Under the pieces are notes generated by a model. That model made no database searches. It saw nothing but the letters and a program-made list of their open reading frames with translations, and had not been told where the DNA came from. From positions 17,362,440-17,426,439 of the forward strand of contig OY997652.1 in assembly GCA_963921795.1 (NCBI GenBank): 64,000 nucleotides of DNA, read 5' to 3'. The translations under genes and the position numbers were made by a program. This document shows, in pieces, positions 11,513 to 24,811 of the stretch. Every line of letters begins with the position of its first letter. The stretch's first letter is position 1. Source of the DNA: Nannobrachium achirus (Eukaryota; Chordata; Actinopteri; Myctophiformes; Myctophidae).

Positions 11513-12034
11513 TAGTCCTAAACAAAATGCATGACAAAAAATGTTCAAAAATCTCGACTACCTTTTTCCGAAAAGGAAATAAAAACGAAATAAAAGATAA
11601 GCTATGGTGACTAAAAATAAGACCAACTATATTGACAATTTCATCAACACATAGAAACTAGATTAAAATGTTAGGGAGGGACTTGTGAAGAACAGATCCA
11701 GTACCAGTAGAACTAAAAGATTTTATGTTTAGTTGCGGTTTGCAGATCTACAAGCTCTAGTTCTACGTGAGCTTGTAGATCGGCTATTTTCAGCATGCAA
11801 CCAAGTGTGAAATCAGCCATTATGACGACGCCATCAAGGCCTGTCAAGATACACTTTAGTCGACAAAATCAACTGTAGATTTAAGGCTGGAACACACTGC
11901 AAGATATCGAAGTGGTCGGGGAATCATCAGATCGTTAAAGTATTTCACACTACACAAAGTGTCTTTCTTGAAATCGTCTGTCATAATATCGTTGTGGTTT
12001 TCACAACACGGTTGATCCCCGAGAAGGGATAACA

Positions 12035-13203
12035 AACTAGAAGCAGTGCTCTTCCGAGCACAGGTCTCCACCAGGCCGTGCGTCCTGGTGGTGCTACTGT
12101 ATAATAGGCCAATGTAAAAAGGGTGGCATGTGTTCTTCACCTTAGATCTTTCATGGCAATCGGACGCTGCATGCATGATTTCAAGCATTGTGTTCCAAAA
12201 ATGTGTTTTGCTAAAGTCTACCTGCTGGTGGCGCTATAACAGGACAATGTTAAAAAGGTAGCATTTGTTCCTTGACCTAGTGGGAATATGTGTGGCAAAT
12301 GTCACGGTAATCGCAATCTGCGTTGATGATTTGAGGCATTTTGTTCAAAAACTGAGCAATCCTGCAAACTTTGGAAGCTAATATTAGCCAATCAGGATGG
12401 AATGTGAAATATCAGACGGATCGGACTTGATCACATGACTATAGAGATACTGTGTACCGATTTGCATGATTTTTGGATAAAATCTCAAGGAGTAATATCC
12501 AAAAATGTGTTTTACATAAGTCGACCCAAAGGTGGCGCTATAAAAGGCTGATGTGAAAAATGCAGGGCAAAGGTTTATCCTTAGCCTCTAGGGAGTGCGC
12601 TTACAAAGTTTGAAACTGATCGGTGGAGTTATAGGTAAAACCACAAATCGGGCTGTTATAGCGCCACCATGAGGCTGATTAAAAAAAAATTAAGTGGCAT
12701 TTCTTCCTCGGCCTAGTGGGAACGTGTGTGCGCGATTTCATGATAATTGCACTTTGCGTTTGTGATTTGAGGCAATTTGTTCAAAACGGCTCAATCCCAC
12801 AAACTTTGGAAGCCAATCTTAGCCAATCAGGATGGAATATGCAAAATCGGACAGATCCGTGTCGATCACATGACTGTCGAGATATTGCCTACCGATTTGT
12901 AGGATTTTTGGACAAAATCTGTAAGAGTAGTGCACAGAAATGTGTTTAGCAAACATCGGCCACTAGTTGGCGCTAGAAAAGGCCCATTTGAAAAATTTAG
13001 GGCAGAGGTTCTAGATTGGCATCCAGGGAATGTGTGTGCTCACTTTGGCAGCGACCGGGCCAACGGCGACTGAGATTAGGTGTTCACAAACTGCGAGGAC
13101 GCACGCACGGACGCACGGACGCACGGACGCACGGACGCACGGACGGACGGACGGACGGAGGGGAAAACATAGTCTCCCCTCAGCCTTCGGCTGGTGGAGA
13201 CAA
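12035..13203 (+). repeat. family F repeat, full copy
   Basis: It begins AACTAGAAGCAGTGCTCTTC, has GTCTCCACCAGG, and ends in a GGAC/CGCA microsatellite then CTTCGGCTGGTGGAGAC. Inside, modules of roughly 200-300 bp repeat around AATGTGTTT...GGTGGCGCTATAA. It is colinear with 50026-51183. Confidence 0.88.
13095..13160. repeat. (GGAC)n/(CGCACGGA)n microsatellite in family F
   Basis: The tract sits at the same place in all three family F copies. Confidence 0.93.
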
Positions 13204-13466
13204 TTACACGACATTTCACAGGACTTATAACCTTAGGGTGTTTTTGCTTTTTGGCCAATGGGGGGTGAAGTTAGGAGAATGGACATTACCAGGGATTGGT
13301 TGTTGAGAGGGATGTTTTGGTGTGTGCGCTCACCAAGCGCTCACTCAGTGCGGTGCTGGAAGTTTGTGTGTGAAACTCAGAGAATAAAGTTGGAACGATA
13401 AATTGAGGATACCGTCTCTGCCAGAGGTCAACCTGACGATTCTCCTTTTCTTGTGTCCATGTGTTA
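13204..13466. other. 263-bp spacer between inverted family F copies
   Basis: Contains TGTTGAGAGGG...AATAAAG. No element is assigned. Confidence 0.4.
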
Positions 13467-14210
13467 TTGTCTCCACCAGCCGAAGGCTGAGGGAGAGTAT
13501 GTTTTCCCCTCCGTCCGTCCGTCCGTCCGTGCGTCCGTCCGTGCGTCCGTCCGTCCGTCCGTCCGTCCGTTTGTCCGTTACCAGCTAATCTCCGGCGCCG
13601 TTGGCCCGGTCGCTGCCAAACTGTGCACACACACTCCCTCGACACCAATTCAGAACCTCTGCCCCAAATATTTCACATGGGCCTGTTCTAGCGCCACCAG
13701 GAGGCCGACTTTTGCAAAACTAACTTTTGCCAGTAGTCCTACAGATTTTGTCCAAAAATCACGTAAATCAGTAGACAGTATCTCTACAGTCATGTGATCG
13801 ACATGGATGTGTCAGATTTTCCATATTCCATCCTGATTGGCTAAAACTGGCTTTCAAAGTTTGCAGGATTGGTCAGTTTTGAATAAAATGCCTGAAATCC
13901 TGAACGCAGTCTGCGATTTTGGTGAAATTGTGCATGCACATTCCCAATAGGCAGAGGAATAAATGCCACTTAAGAAAAATCAAATCAGCCTCATGGTGCC
14001 GCTATAACAGGCCGATTCATGTTTTCACCTATAACTCCACCGATTAGTGTCAAACTTTGTATGCGCACTCCTTAGAGGCCAAGGTAAAACCTCTCCCCTG
14101 CATTTTTTACATCAGCCTTTTATAGCGCCATCAGGAGGCCGACTTATGTAAAACACATTACATGCCTGACCTGGTGGAGACCTGTGCTCGGAAGAGCACT
14201 GCTTCTAGTT
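13467..14210 (-). repeat. family F repeat, inverted and shorter copy
   Basis: It starts GTCTCCACCAGCCGAAGGCT and ends GAGCACTGCTTCTAGTT, the reverse of 12035-13203. It is about 425 bp shorter, so inner modules are missing. A (CCGT)n tract lies at 13508-13570. Confidence 0.86.
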
Positions 14211-14641
14211 GTGTTGTGCATTTTTAGTTTTATGCGTCGCTTTCTTTGGAAACATCGTCTTCTCCTGTTTGTTTTGGTTTTGATACAAAAACAACACATG
14301 ATGTACCCAAGGGAAGGAGGATCGGCTGGTACTGTTGGCGATAGAGCCAAATATCTAACCTGCCAGGTATTCAGAGATGCTCGGGAAGCTCTTGCAGAGC
14401 GCCGGAATCGCGCAATGATCTTGTCGCAGAGGCTTTCACACACAACGAGCAAAACCTCGGCGAGCAAAGACCGATCTTGCGTCAGATCGCGGGTTTTGTC
14501 GGCGAGCGCCCAAAATAGTCGGTGACAGCATAATCGGAGAAAATATCATATCTTGCTGTGTACGAGCACTTAGTCGACTAAAATCTTATGATATTTAGTT
14601 GACTAAAACTAAATCTAAATTTGCGTCATAATCAACACTAC

Positions 14642-15397
14642 GCCAACGTAGACGTACACTCAGCTTGTTATCACACACAGGCACAATGCTCCACCTCCTC
14701 AGTTAAATATCAGTACATTTACCCTGGCATTTCCTCATGTCAAAGGATGGATTAGTTAATCAGACAGAGGATTTGCAGACGCTATCAAATGATTCAGAGA
14801 CTAATGCCAGCTGTCCCTCCCTATGCCCTCTCTGTTGCTGTCAGACACACTGATTTCTTTGTGAGTACTGGGATGCACCAAAAACATAAATCCTCAAACT
14901 TGCCAAATCCAGCGTTTAAATAGCAATGTGCAAGGTGCAGGTGCACCTGGCTCTTAAAGAATGGGAACAGGAACACACCCATGACTAATTCAGAGACAAA
15001 TTACAATCACCTTGCAAGTTACTTTATGTCCAGATGATGTGCCATCTATCTAGCCAAATTGGAGTTGGACACACCCCCTTAGGCACTTGCAATTTACAGT
15101 ATGACACCGTATGGCTTTAATGTTTAAAGATTTTCTAAAGTTTGGACAATATACCACCCTGTGCCATAGAAACTACCGGACCGGTGCACATCGTTTCCAT
15201 ATCCGCTCCAGAGTCCAGACCTACACCCAATCAGCAGCCTGAAAAACAACTCCATCCCAAGTTAACCCAGTCTACCATTTAGGGAAAGTTAGCCGAGTGT
15301 TAGACCAATCTGGGAGCTAAATCTAAATCAATAGCTTTCTTCACAAATGTGCTCATAAAGGTGTCTACTATCACCTCTGAACCTTTTCAATCACAAC
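14642..15397. other. no recognisable feature
   Basis: Unique-looking sequence; only short chance frames. Confidence 0.4.
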
Positions 15398-15993
15398 TCC
15401 CTTCGGAAACTTTGTGGGAGCCAATCAAAGTTGGGGGTATCCCGAGGGCCTAGGATTAAAGGGGGAAAAATAAGAAAATGGCCAATATGAGCATGTGTGT
15501 AATTAGGGTCTGCTGAATCCATTCCAACCATTAGTTATCAGTAAAAATTACTCCTTGGCCATAAAATAGGCCACACCTACTTTTGTGTGTCCACGAGACA
15601 CGAGATAATATTGGCAATAAAATAATGGTTGGAGTAGGGTTTGAATTCATGAAAACTATTCAAGATCAGGCGGGTAAGCGCACATCATGACACACAGGAT
15701 AACATGATACAATCTGACAAGGAACACTCAAAAGGCTTTAAAACATAGGGACTAACAGGACACAGGTGAACTCAAATGACATGATTGGCTAAGCCTTAGC
15801 CAATTAGGCCTATTTTATGGCCAATGAGTCATTTTAACTGAAAACTAATGATTGGAATGGATTCAGCAGCCCAAAAATTACACACCCCATATGCTCATAT
15901 TGGCAATTTATTTAATTTTATCCCCTTTAATCCCAGGCCCAGGTATCCCGATACCCCCAACTTTGATTAACTCCCACAAAGTTTCCGAAGGGA
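15398..15993. mobile_element. foldback element with arms of about 180 bp
   Basis: TCCCTTCGGAAACTTTGTGG at 15398 is mirrored by CCACAAAGTTTCCGAAGGGA at 15974-15993. Similarity runs inward to GGCCATAAAATAGGCC at 15557 and its mirror at 15807. Arms differ by several substitutions and small gaps, so it is older than 56573-57196. Confidence 0.85.
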
Positions 15994-16620
15994 AAAAGGT
16001 AATAATATTCCTTTTTTGCGTTAAGTTACTTTAGTTAATTTCCAACACAACATACAACATACTTTTAACGTGCTAAATAATACATATAAATAATAGAATT
16101 GCCTTCAGTAAAGCACAAGAAGCACAGCTGTTGAATACATTCCACAGAATAGGCTACACAAAGCAAAGAGTGTCCTGATATGAACTTGACACCCAACCTA
16201 TAGACACTGCTCTGGGCAATAATACAGAATGAGACTGAGCTCTGTTTACTGTCTCATTGAACTGAAATAACATACAGTATATCAGTACAATCTACAGCTT
16301 AAAGGCTTAACGGTAAAACATACTTTATTTACACTATTCAACCAGCACAACCAGTTAATCTGTTCACCACACATCCACTGATCCACAACATCATGTTTAC
16401 AATACACTGCTCAGCCTGGCCCTGTGCCCTCACTTTCCTGTACAAATAAAGCCAAAAAACCACAACATGCACAGTAGAAACAATGATCCAGAAAAATCAG
16501 GACACCAAAAACAATTCAATAAGTACCAGCTGAGTCAGCCGGCTAATGCTTGTTTGGTGTTCCCCAAAAAGGTTGAAAGATACAGTATGCTTAATTTTGG
16601 CTGCGTGCTGGCGTCTCGTG
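15994..16620. other. no recognisable feature
   Basis: AT-rich spacer. Confidence 0.4.
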
Positions 16621-16652
16621 CCAAAAAAATAGACGATCTACAAGCTCACAAT
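16621..16652 (+). mobile_element. single arm of the core hairpin
   Basis: AATAGACGATCTACAAGCTC without its partner arm. Confidence 0.6.
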
Positions 16653-16877
16653 GTATTGCATATTGGGAAATTCATCTATTATAAATCAGTCTTTATATTG
16701 ACAGACATGGTGTCTTCTTAAATAACCATTAATAAATGTTTTACTATGCCTACTAATATAACAGTGATGAGACTAAAGTCAATGCCGACATGCGTTAATC
16801 TGAAAACAATGACACCCTCCGGCCAGTCAGAATTGAGTATTCTCTGTGACCAATAACCATGATATAAATACATATAT

Positions 16878-17302
16878 AATATCGTTGCTGTCAGGTGGAA
16901 ACCATTTTAAAAATGATCTAAAATAGTGAAAATAGCTTATCTACAAGCACACTGATTGATGTCTGTCTGACATGCATGCTGAAACAGTCTGGAGTTGACT
17001 GACATCACTGATTGAGTGCCCAAATTTGGAGATACTGACATCACTGATACCACCCCCATGGTAACAGCCGCTTGCTGAAACAGTGCCCAAATTTGTAGAG
17101 CATCGATACGTCTTACTGTAAATCCTACTATCCTACGAGCCGATACTTTCACCTCAGTACACACCACAACAACGGGCAAGGACGAGTTTTCACTAGTTTT
17201 GTGCGACAGTCTTGTATGATGAAGCAGGGCTTTTATTTACGGAAATAAACGCACACATTTGAAACTTGGAGATACAAGGTTTCTGCCTGACAGTGACGAT
17301 AT
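16878..17302. mobile_element. family D MITE interrupted by 237 bp
   Basis: AATATCGTTGCTGTCAGGTG at the left and CCTGACAGTGACGATATC at the right are inverted ends. The core arm AAAATAGCTTATCTACAAGC breaks at about 16953 and the element resumes near 17190 (TTTTCACTAGTTTTGTGCG). Confidence 0.65.
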
Positions 17303-17572
17303 CATACTTTGGAGACCCTGCGTGATGGAGCTTCAGTGATTCTTCATGGCAGTATGTTCTGAGACAATGTGATCCTATGTGAGGTGCTGGCAGACAGACA
17401 GGGTTTCAGGCAGGCAGCACATGTGTCTGTCTGTTGACAGAGGACACAGGGTCAGACATGTCATCTACACGGAATCCATGATGGATGTTCCCGTGTCCTT
17501 CCACTCCCCCAGCAGTCGGCCTTTACAAAATAACTCCTGTCCCCGTTCCACCCTATTATAAGCAGTGGTGTA
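17303..17572. other. no gene seen
   Basis: Spacer with short CAGACAGA runs near 17390. Confidence 0.35.
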
Positions 17573-17868
17573 AAGTAACGTAGTACATTTAGAATTATTG
17601 AATGCTTTAACTATTGAAAAATAGCAGATATACAAGCTCACAGCGCGGCACTCTGTGCCGCGCTGCGAGCTTGTAGATCTGATATTTTTTTGAAAAAGTC
17701 GTGAAAATGTGTGCAAATCTTTGAATATATGTATTTTTAAAGCGAAAGTTTGTAACTCAAATTTTTCTTCTGGGGGGTCCCTGGAACTAAATATTTTGAG
17801 ATGGGGGTCCGTGGCCAAATAAATATCAGTTTGGGGGTCCTTCACATGAAAAAGTTTGAGAACCACTG
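17573..17868. mobile_element. chimeric MITE: hAT-4 left end, core hairpin, hAT-1 right end
   Basis: The left end CAGTGGTGTAAAGTAACG belongs to hAT-4; the right end TTTGAGAACCACTG belongs to hAT-1. They meet at the core hairpin 17612-17697. Flanking 8-mers do not match. Confidence 0.62.
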
Positions 17869-18019
17869 ACATAGTAGTCTCTCAAGAACAGACTAACTGA
17901 GCTTCAGTTGAGTGAAAAGGACCTTTTCTTTGACGATGGCTAACCAGATTGCTGACATAGAAACATAGGGTTTTTCAAAAAGTCTTTAGAAGGATTCAAA
18001 AGACACTTAGAATCGTTTT

Positions 18020-18112
18020 CACAATTTTTCAAAAATAGCAGATCCACAAGCTCGCAGCGCGGCACTCGGTGCCGCGCTGTGAGCTTGTATATCTGCTATT
18101 TTTCAATAGTTA
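18020..18112. mobile_element. core hairpin, GCGCGGCACTCGGTGCC loop subtype
   Basis: Near-perfect arms TTTTTCAAAAATAGCAGATC and its mirror, separated by about 150 bp from 17573-17868. The right flank continues into hAT-4-like GTTAAGTG...ACTTTTACTTCAACTCC (to about 18290). Confidence 0.72.
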
Positions 18113-18344
18113 AAGCATAAAATAATGATACACAATAATGTGTACCCTTTCTAAATGGGTTAAGTGCTGTGCTTAAGTACAATTTTGAGGTATCGGTTCT
18201 TTACTTGAGCATTTCCAGTTGCCAAATACTTTTACTTCAACTCCACTATATCTCGGATCCAAATATTGAACTTTTACACCACTACCATTACATAAAAAAC
18301 TTTAGTTACAAATTACTTGTAGAAAGGCCATTTTCAGAGTGCAA

Positions 18345-18515
18345 CCAAATGTAAAATCAGGCACCACCAAAATACGTACTAAATCAACTGTAGATTTAGT
18401 AGACTAAAATTACACTAGAACTAAAACATTTCATATAACTAAAATATGACTAAAAAACGAATTAAAATGTATTCAAAAGACTATGACTAAAACTAAATCA
18501 AAAACACTATGTTGA
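18345..18515. mobile_element. AT-rich ACTAAAACTAAAT fragment
   Basis: Repeated ACTAAAA motifs ending in ACACTATGTTGACG resemble the ends of 11513-14641. Likely a DNA-element remnant. Confidence 0.35.
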
Positions 18516-18866
18516 CGTCTAGTCTTCCAGAGTTTACAGAGTCTGAAAATGGTTCAAGTGTCATTGACATGTCAGCGTGATCTCCTGCTGGGGGTTCACT
18601 GCATCAGCAGTTATGCCTCTTATTGTTTGTGAAATCCCTATCAGTGGGCCTTGTGAAAGAATGTAAACAATCTTGGCAGGCTGTTTTCCCCTCATGTTTA
18701 ATTGTTGTTATCTCATCCGTCCTTGGCCGTCAGGACAGTCATAACTGTTGGGCTGCGGGTGGGTTTTAATGAAGTAAACAGTAGTGGCTCATCACTTGGA
18801 CTGACAGCGTACAGGTCATTAGTCACGCAATGCCAAACAGTCGGACGTCTCCGAAATCTGTGAATA
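18516..18866. other. no recognisable feature
   Basis: Unique-looking spacer. Confidence 0.4.
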
Positions 18867-18874
18867 CTGTACAG

Positions 18875-19413
18875 CAGGGGTTTTCAAAGTGGGTGACGGG
18901 GCACCCTGGGGTGCCGCGGCGGCAGCCCAGGGGTGCCGCGAGATAATATTATGATAACATTATGATAATATTTAATGATATAATTTATTTGGACACTTGA
19001 AGAAATATTTAGTATCATTTTAAACTTGAAGTACAAAGTTATTTTCAGTCAGTTCTAACCAGAATGGCTATTATCTCAACGTTTTCCTCGCAACATAATC
19101 ACTAAAATATCGTCACTGTCGGGCAGAAACCTCTGTCGCACAAAACTAGTGAAAACAGCCGATCTACAAGCACACAACGCCTCGCGATGCGAGGCGTTGT
19201 GTGCTTGTAGATCTGCTGTTTTCACTAGTTTAGTACATTTTATAGATGATAAATACAAAACGGTTTTGGACATAGGCCTACAAGGTTTCCACCCCACAAC
19301 GACGATATGCTATAAATATAAGGTGCTGGGAGTGAAAATTATAATGTAGGTGTGCCTCGGATTAAAAAAATATTTATGGGGTGCCCTGAGACAAAAACGT
19401 TTGGGAACCCCTG
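18875..19413 (+). mobile_element. hAT-3 MITE carrying a family D element
   Basis: The ends are CAGGGGTTTTCAAAGTGGG and GTTTGGGAACCCCTG. Perfect 8-bp duplications CTGTACAG lie at 18867-18874 and 19414-19421. The inner family D element is 19107-19308, with a core hairpin at 19143-19234. Confidence 0.94.
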
Positions 19414-19558
19414 CTGTACAGTACCTCACTGCCACCGATACAAATGCCATGTTCAATGTGATGTTGTTTAATGTCCCCAACAACCTCTGTAGTCTCATTT
19501 GACCACGTGTTAGCAACAAGCCTTTCTTAAGACACATAAAAGCTTAAAAGTTGGGGTA

Positions 19559-20041
19559 TTAACACATTGGGTGCCCCTAGATGGCACCACGTTTATCCCC
19601 TCTGGATGCCCAGACCCACCACCATTGTATTGCACACGGCCCTGCTGCGTCAATGCATGCGCCATGACGTCACTTGGTCACATGACCGCAGACAGGATGT
19701 TGTTGTGTAACATACTGTATGGGCCAGTGTTGATCATAGCTGTTGATTGCCGAAAGTTGGTCATTTTGCCACAGCTTGCCACAGTTTTAGCCATAAAACA
19801 AACATCAGAGATAAAGGGCGTTTAAGATGGGGAAATGCATTGGAATATATGGAGAAAAACGGCCGCGCGATGCTCTCAGCGTCCATTCGAAGCAACCAGC
19901 GGTGAATGGGCTACATCCCGGCGTAGCCCGACCTTACGGTGAGATTTAAAGTTGTTACTGTAAATACAGTAAACGCGGCAAACGCGCCGTGGGCCTCCAG
20001 CGACATCAAAGAGTTTGACGCGTGGGCACCCGCTGTGTTAA
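19559..20041. mobile_element. TTAA-target element with GTGGGC-rich inverted ends
   Basis: TTAACACATTGGGTGCCCCT at the left and GTGGGCACCCGCTGTGTTAA at the right. The TTAA duplication suggests a piggyBac-type element. It shares CGACATCAAAGA and GGGCCTCCAGC with 62591-63090. Confidence 0.75.
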
Positions 20042-21419
<1,378 letters not shown>

Positions 21420-21535
21420 TAAGCCTGATTTACACTTTGTTGTACCGCAATGTCGCGTACTGAAAATAGCGACAAGCTCACAAGCCGTGAGCTTGTAGAT
21501 CGGCCATGTTGGGCACGCGACACACCGTCACTTGT
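21420..21535. mobile_element. family E hairpin MITE
   Basis: GCCTGATTTACACTTTGTTG starts it. GAAAATAGCGACAAGCTCAC pairs with GTGAGCTTGTAGATCGGCC, then GGCACGCGACACACCGTC. Confidence 0.68.
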
Positions 21536-22289
21536 CTTTGAAGTGACCTGTCATCTATCATTCCTGAGCGCCTGGGCCCTATATATCTACCCGCGCTGTG
21601 ATGTTGCTGCACTGGAAGCCAACAACACTCCTCCAACCAGCCCATCCACGCCCATAGGGACGCCAGGGAATCCCCCCCGCCTCCTCTTACCCTGTCAGCA
21701 GTGACTGAGGGCCTCCAGCCTGTGATTGATGACCAGGCTTCTGGCCAGGGCTGCATATTCTTGAAGTTGACACACGCTGGCTCTCCTACCTGGGAGTTTT
21801 CTCTGCTCTATTTAGCTTGTATTATTCTTATTATTTCCCTCTGACCGGCCCAGATGTTGCTTTGACTCCAGTGTGCGTGTGTGTGCAAGTGCGTGTGTGT
21901 ACTGTGTATGCGTGCGTATTTGTGTGTGCGTGTGCGAGACTGCGAGTGTGTGTGTGTGTGTGTGTAAGGTTTTTTCCATGCTCTCAGCTGTCCAGGTATG
22001 TGTAATGAAATCTTGAGTCTTGTTTTGAAAACCCTGGGAGTTCCACTCATTTTCACATTTGAGGGTTTTCTGTCAACCCCCTGGTCTCCCCTTCCTCCTT
22101 CTCGCAGTCCGCTGGAACAGACCGAACCCAGGTTGCTTACCTCTTCACTTTGTGGCTGCGCTACAAACTTAAAACAAATACAAATGGTCAAAAAGCAGGG
22201 AACACCCACCATCTTGACCACTTGCACCACACGAAAAGAGAGACAGCCATCGATTGTGTTGAGATACCGAACAGACTGGGGTGGACAGT
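21536..22289. other. no gene seen; GT-rich patch at 21870-21965
   Basis: Degenerate GTGTGCGT runs are embedded in unique-looking sequence. Confidence 0.45.
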
Positions 22290-22375
<86 letters not shown>

Positions 22376-22420
22376 GGGGGGGGGCGGGCGCGTGCGTGTG
22401 TGTGTGTATGTGCGCTCACA
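22290..22420. repeat. (GT)n tract followed by a run of about 26 G
   Basis: About 70 bp of GT runs into G at 22359-22384, then GC/GT alternation. Confidence 0.96.
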
Positions 22421-22629
22421 CGCATTCCTGTGTGTGCATGCAGGTGTAGATTGTTACATTAGACCAGAGCTTGATCAGAGAGAGAGAGATGCTGAAATGC
22501 ACAAAATGTAGCTAGGCAATGGTTTCAGTTTTGTGTGACATCAGCAAGGGAGTCACAGAGAGACAGAGAGACAGAGAGAGGGAGACTGTGAGGTGAAGGG
22601 AGGGAGAGGGCCTCCTATGCCACCTAAGC

Positions 22630-22928
22630 CAGTGGTTCTCAAAGTGGGTCCTTGAGGGGGTTCCAGGTGGTCCCCAGCTAAATGATTTAATACAGCATTA
22701 AATCTGTTTATCCACTTCATTTTGTACTTCAACTATTTGAAAATGGCAGATTTGGAGCTCACACACACAACGCATCACGATACATTTTTGAAAAATCTGG
22801 AATAATCTTGAACAATTTTAACAACTAAAATCTTATGGGGGTCCCTGGCACAAAATATTTTCAGATACAGTATATTCGACATATTTTCATATCAATGTGA
22901 GGGTCCTTGACATGAACATGTTGGAGAA
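22630..22928. mobile_element. hAT-1 MITE with decayed core hairpin
   Basis: CAGTGGTTCTCAAAGTGGGT left end, GGTCCTTGACATGAACATGT right part; core at 22737-22795. Confidence 0.75.
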
Positions 22929-23450
22929 TTAAGCAATAACCCAGACAATGTTGGGTATACTGACCATGAAGACCAACAATGTGTCTCTTTGGGGAGAGGG
23001 ATAGGAGGGAGGCAAAGAGCCTGACCAATGCTGGACACTTTGATCTGCGTGTCGCTGATGTGTTGTCCAATGACCACAATAACCCGAACATGTGTATGTA
23101 TGTAATGTGTATGTTAAGTTAACAGTAGTCCGAGCAATAAACCCATGGCAATGCCAGACGTTTTTTTTTCTCCCCTGCTCGTGTGTTTGCAGTATATCAG
23201 CTCAAATGGGAATCAAGAAACCAATAAAGGCATGAAAATGTTGGCCCCTGTGAACAAAAGCAGTTTATCCTCCAATTTCCTGCTACTGAGACTCCCATGC
23301 TCAGCGCTGCCTGGGACGTCTATTAATTGCACTTGATCTGTAAGAGAAGCACAAGAGAACTACTGTACTGCAGCTCTGCTGCACCGCTCTGAGCCACCGG
23401 ACACAGGTGGAAGAGAGAGCGAGAGAGAGCAGCTGTTCTCTCCTGCTAAA
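22929..23450. other. no recognisable feature
   Basis: Unique-looking spacer. Confidence 0.4.
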
Positions 23451-23451
23451 G

Positions 23452-23598
23452 TTTATACCGTCGTACGACGGTGTCGCTCGCCGAAAACTGTCGATATACG
23501 AGCCCACAGACAGTGTGCCACATGGTGACGCGTTCTGGGCTTGCAGATTGGCTATTTTCGGCGCGTGACACCGCTTTACAACGTACTATAAATGAGGC
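23452..23598. mobile_element. family E hairpin MITE
   Basis: TTTATACCGTCGTACGACGG at the left and CACCGCTTTACAACGTACTA with TAAATGAGGC at the right. The inner arm CTTGCAGATTGGCTATTTTC is the core arm. Confidence 0.75.
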
Positions 23599-24400
23599 GT
23601 CAGACACGCACGAACGCACGGACACACACTATATACAAACACACACGTTAAATCGCTTCGGCAGTGGAGGCACACAAAGAGGGAACATTTGTCCAGAGTA
23701 GTTATTTTCAACACTTCTCAGACAGATGTGTTGGGACTGCAACTGGGCTGCCGATCTGCAGATGATGATACTGTATGCACTGTGTCAAACGACCCTTTGG
23801 CAAGATAACCAAAATCTCAGTATGTAAATATACAGTATATATATATTATATATATTATGTGTATTATATAATTATCAGAAAACATCCTGCAATGACCAAG
23901 TCCTGAGCATATGATACCATTCACACGTCTTGTCTGTAGCTAAGGTACGGTCATTAACAGCTGTGTTGGCCCCATAGAACACCTGCAATAACAATTCTGT
24001 CTGTAGCAGGGTAGCTAGCAGCTTCTCTCTCTCTGTCCTTCTCTCACTTGCCTACACTACAGCCCATGAGTCACATATGTAACCTGATCCAGCCTCTCCT
24101 CTACCTACTCTCCTCTCGGAGCTACCACAGAGGCCAGACTCCAGCAACAACACAGGAGCAGGGAGAGAAGCCTCTCTGTTAGAAATGGACAGAGGATTGA
24201 CTAAAGATAAGGTTTAAAGGTGTCTTCTTCACCTTTAAGTGTGAATTAATGACTACCGCTAGTGCTTTTAAATCTGATCTGGAGGGTTAACCACTTAAAC
24301 CCTATATACGTACACCAGTAGACCGAGGTCCCCAGGGGTCTAAGTACCTTCTTTTTGAGCGGTGGTCACACCGTCTCCATAGCGTGGCCGTGTGTGTAGG
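23599..24400. other. no gene seen; TA-rich patch 23825-23875
   Basis: Unique-looking sequence with short simple repeats. Confidence 0.4.
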
Positions 24401-24505
24401 TATGTTTGTTTGTTTGTTTGTTTGTATGTATGTATGTATGTATGTATGTATGTATGTATGTATGTATGTATGTATGTATGTATGTATGTATGTATGTATG
24501 TATGT
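24401..24505. repeat. (TGTT)n/(TGTA)n microsatellite
   Basis: Four TGTT units, then about 22 TATG units, then GGGTG. Confidence 0.97.
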
Positions 24506-24617
24506 GGGTGGGTGGGTCTGTATGTAGCCTCAAGCCTGTGGTGTAGTACCTTTTCTGACCACACATGTTAAGGGAGGGGCGTTGTTGTTCCGGCCAGGCC
24601 AGAACAGGCAAGGCACA

Positions 24618-24629
24618 CTCACACTCACA

Positions 24630-24661
<32 letters not shown>

Positions 24662-24672
24662 CGCGCGCACAG
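24618..24672. repeat. CA/CACG microsatellite
   Basis: Alternating tract. Confidence 0.9.
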
Positions 24673-24730
24673 ACTCCACCGCTCAGTTCACACGGGTGTG
24701 ATTTTTTACCCTCTACAGCACATCGATTCC

Positions 24731-24811
24731 ACTCAAAATAGCTGATATACAAGCTAGCCATGCGCCGAGTTGCAATGTGTTGCGAGCTTGTAGATCTGCT
24801 ATAATCGCTGA
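24731..24811. mobile_element. solo core hairpin
   Basis: CAAAATAGCTGATATACAAG pairs with GCGAGCTTGTAGATCTGCTA. No outer terminus is recognised. Confidence 0.65.

Larger units (their letters stand above)
11513..14641. mobile_element. composite nested element with GTAGTGTTGAT ends
   Basis: GTAGTGTTGATAGTC at the left and ATCAACACTAC at the right are inverted. Within lie an inner pair (GGCTGGAACACACTGCAAGA at 11886, ATCTTGCTGTGTACGAGC at 14551) and the two family F copies. A core hairpin remnant is at 11738-11802. Confidence 0.5.

Noticed and set aside
13204-13466. LTR-like stretch (AATAAAG, TG-start) between inverted family F copies
   Set aside because: No paired repeat, primer-binding site or polypurine tract was seen; not called as an LTR element.
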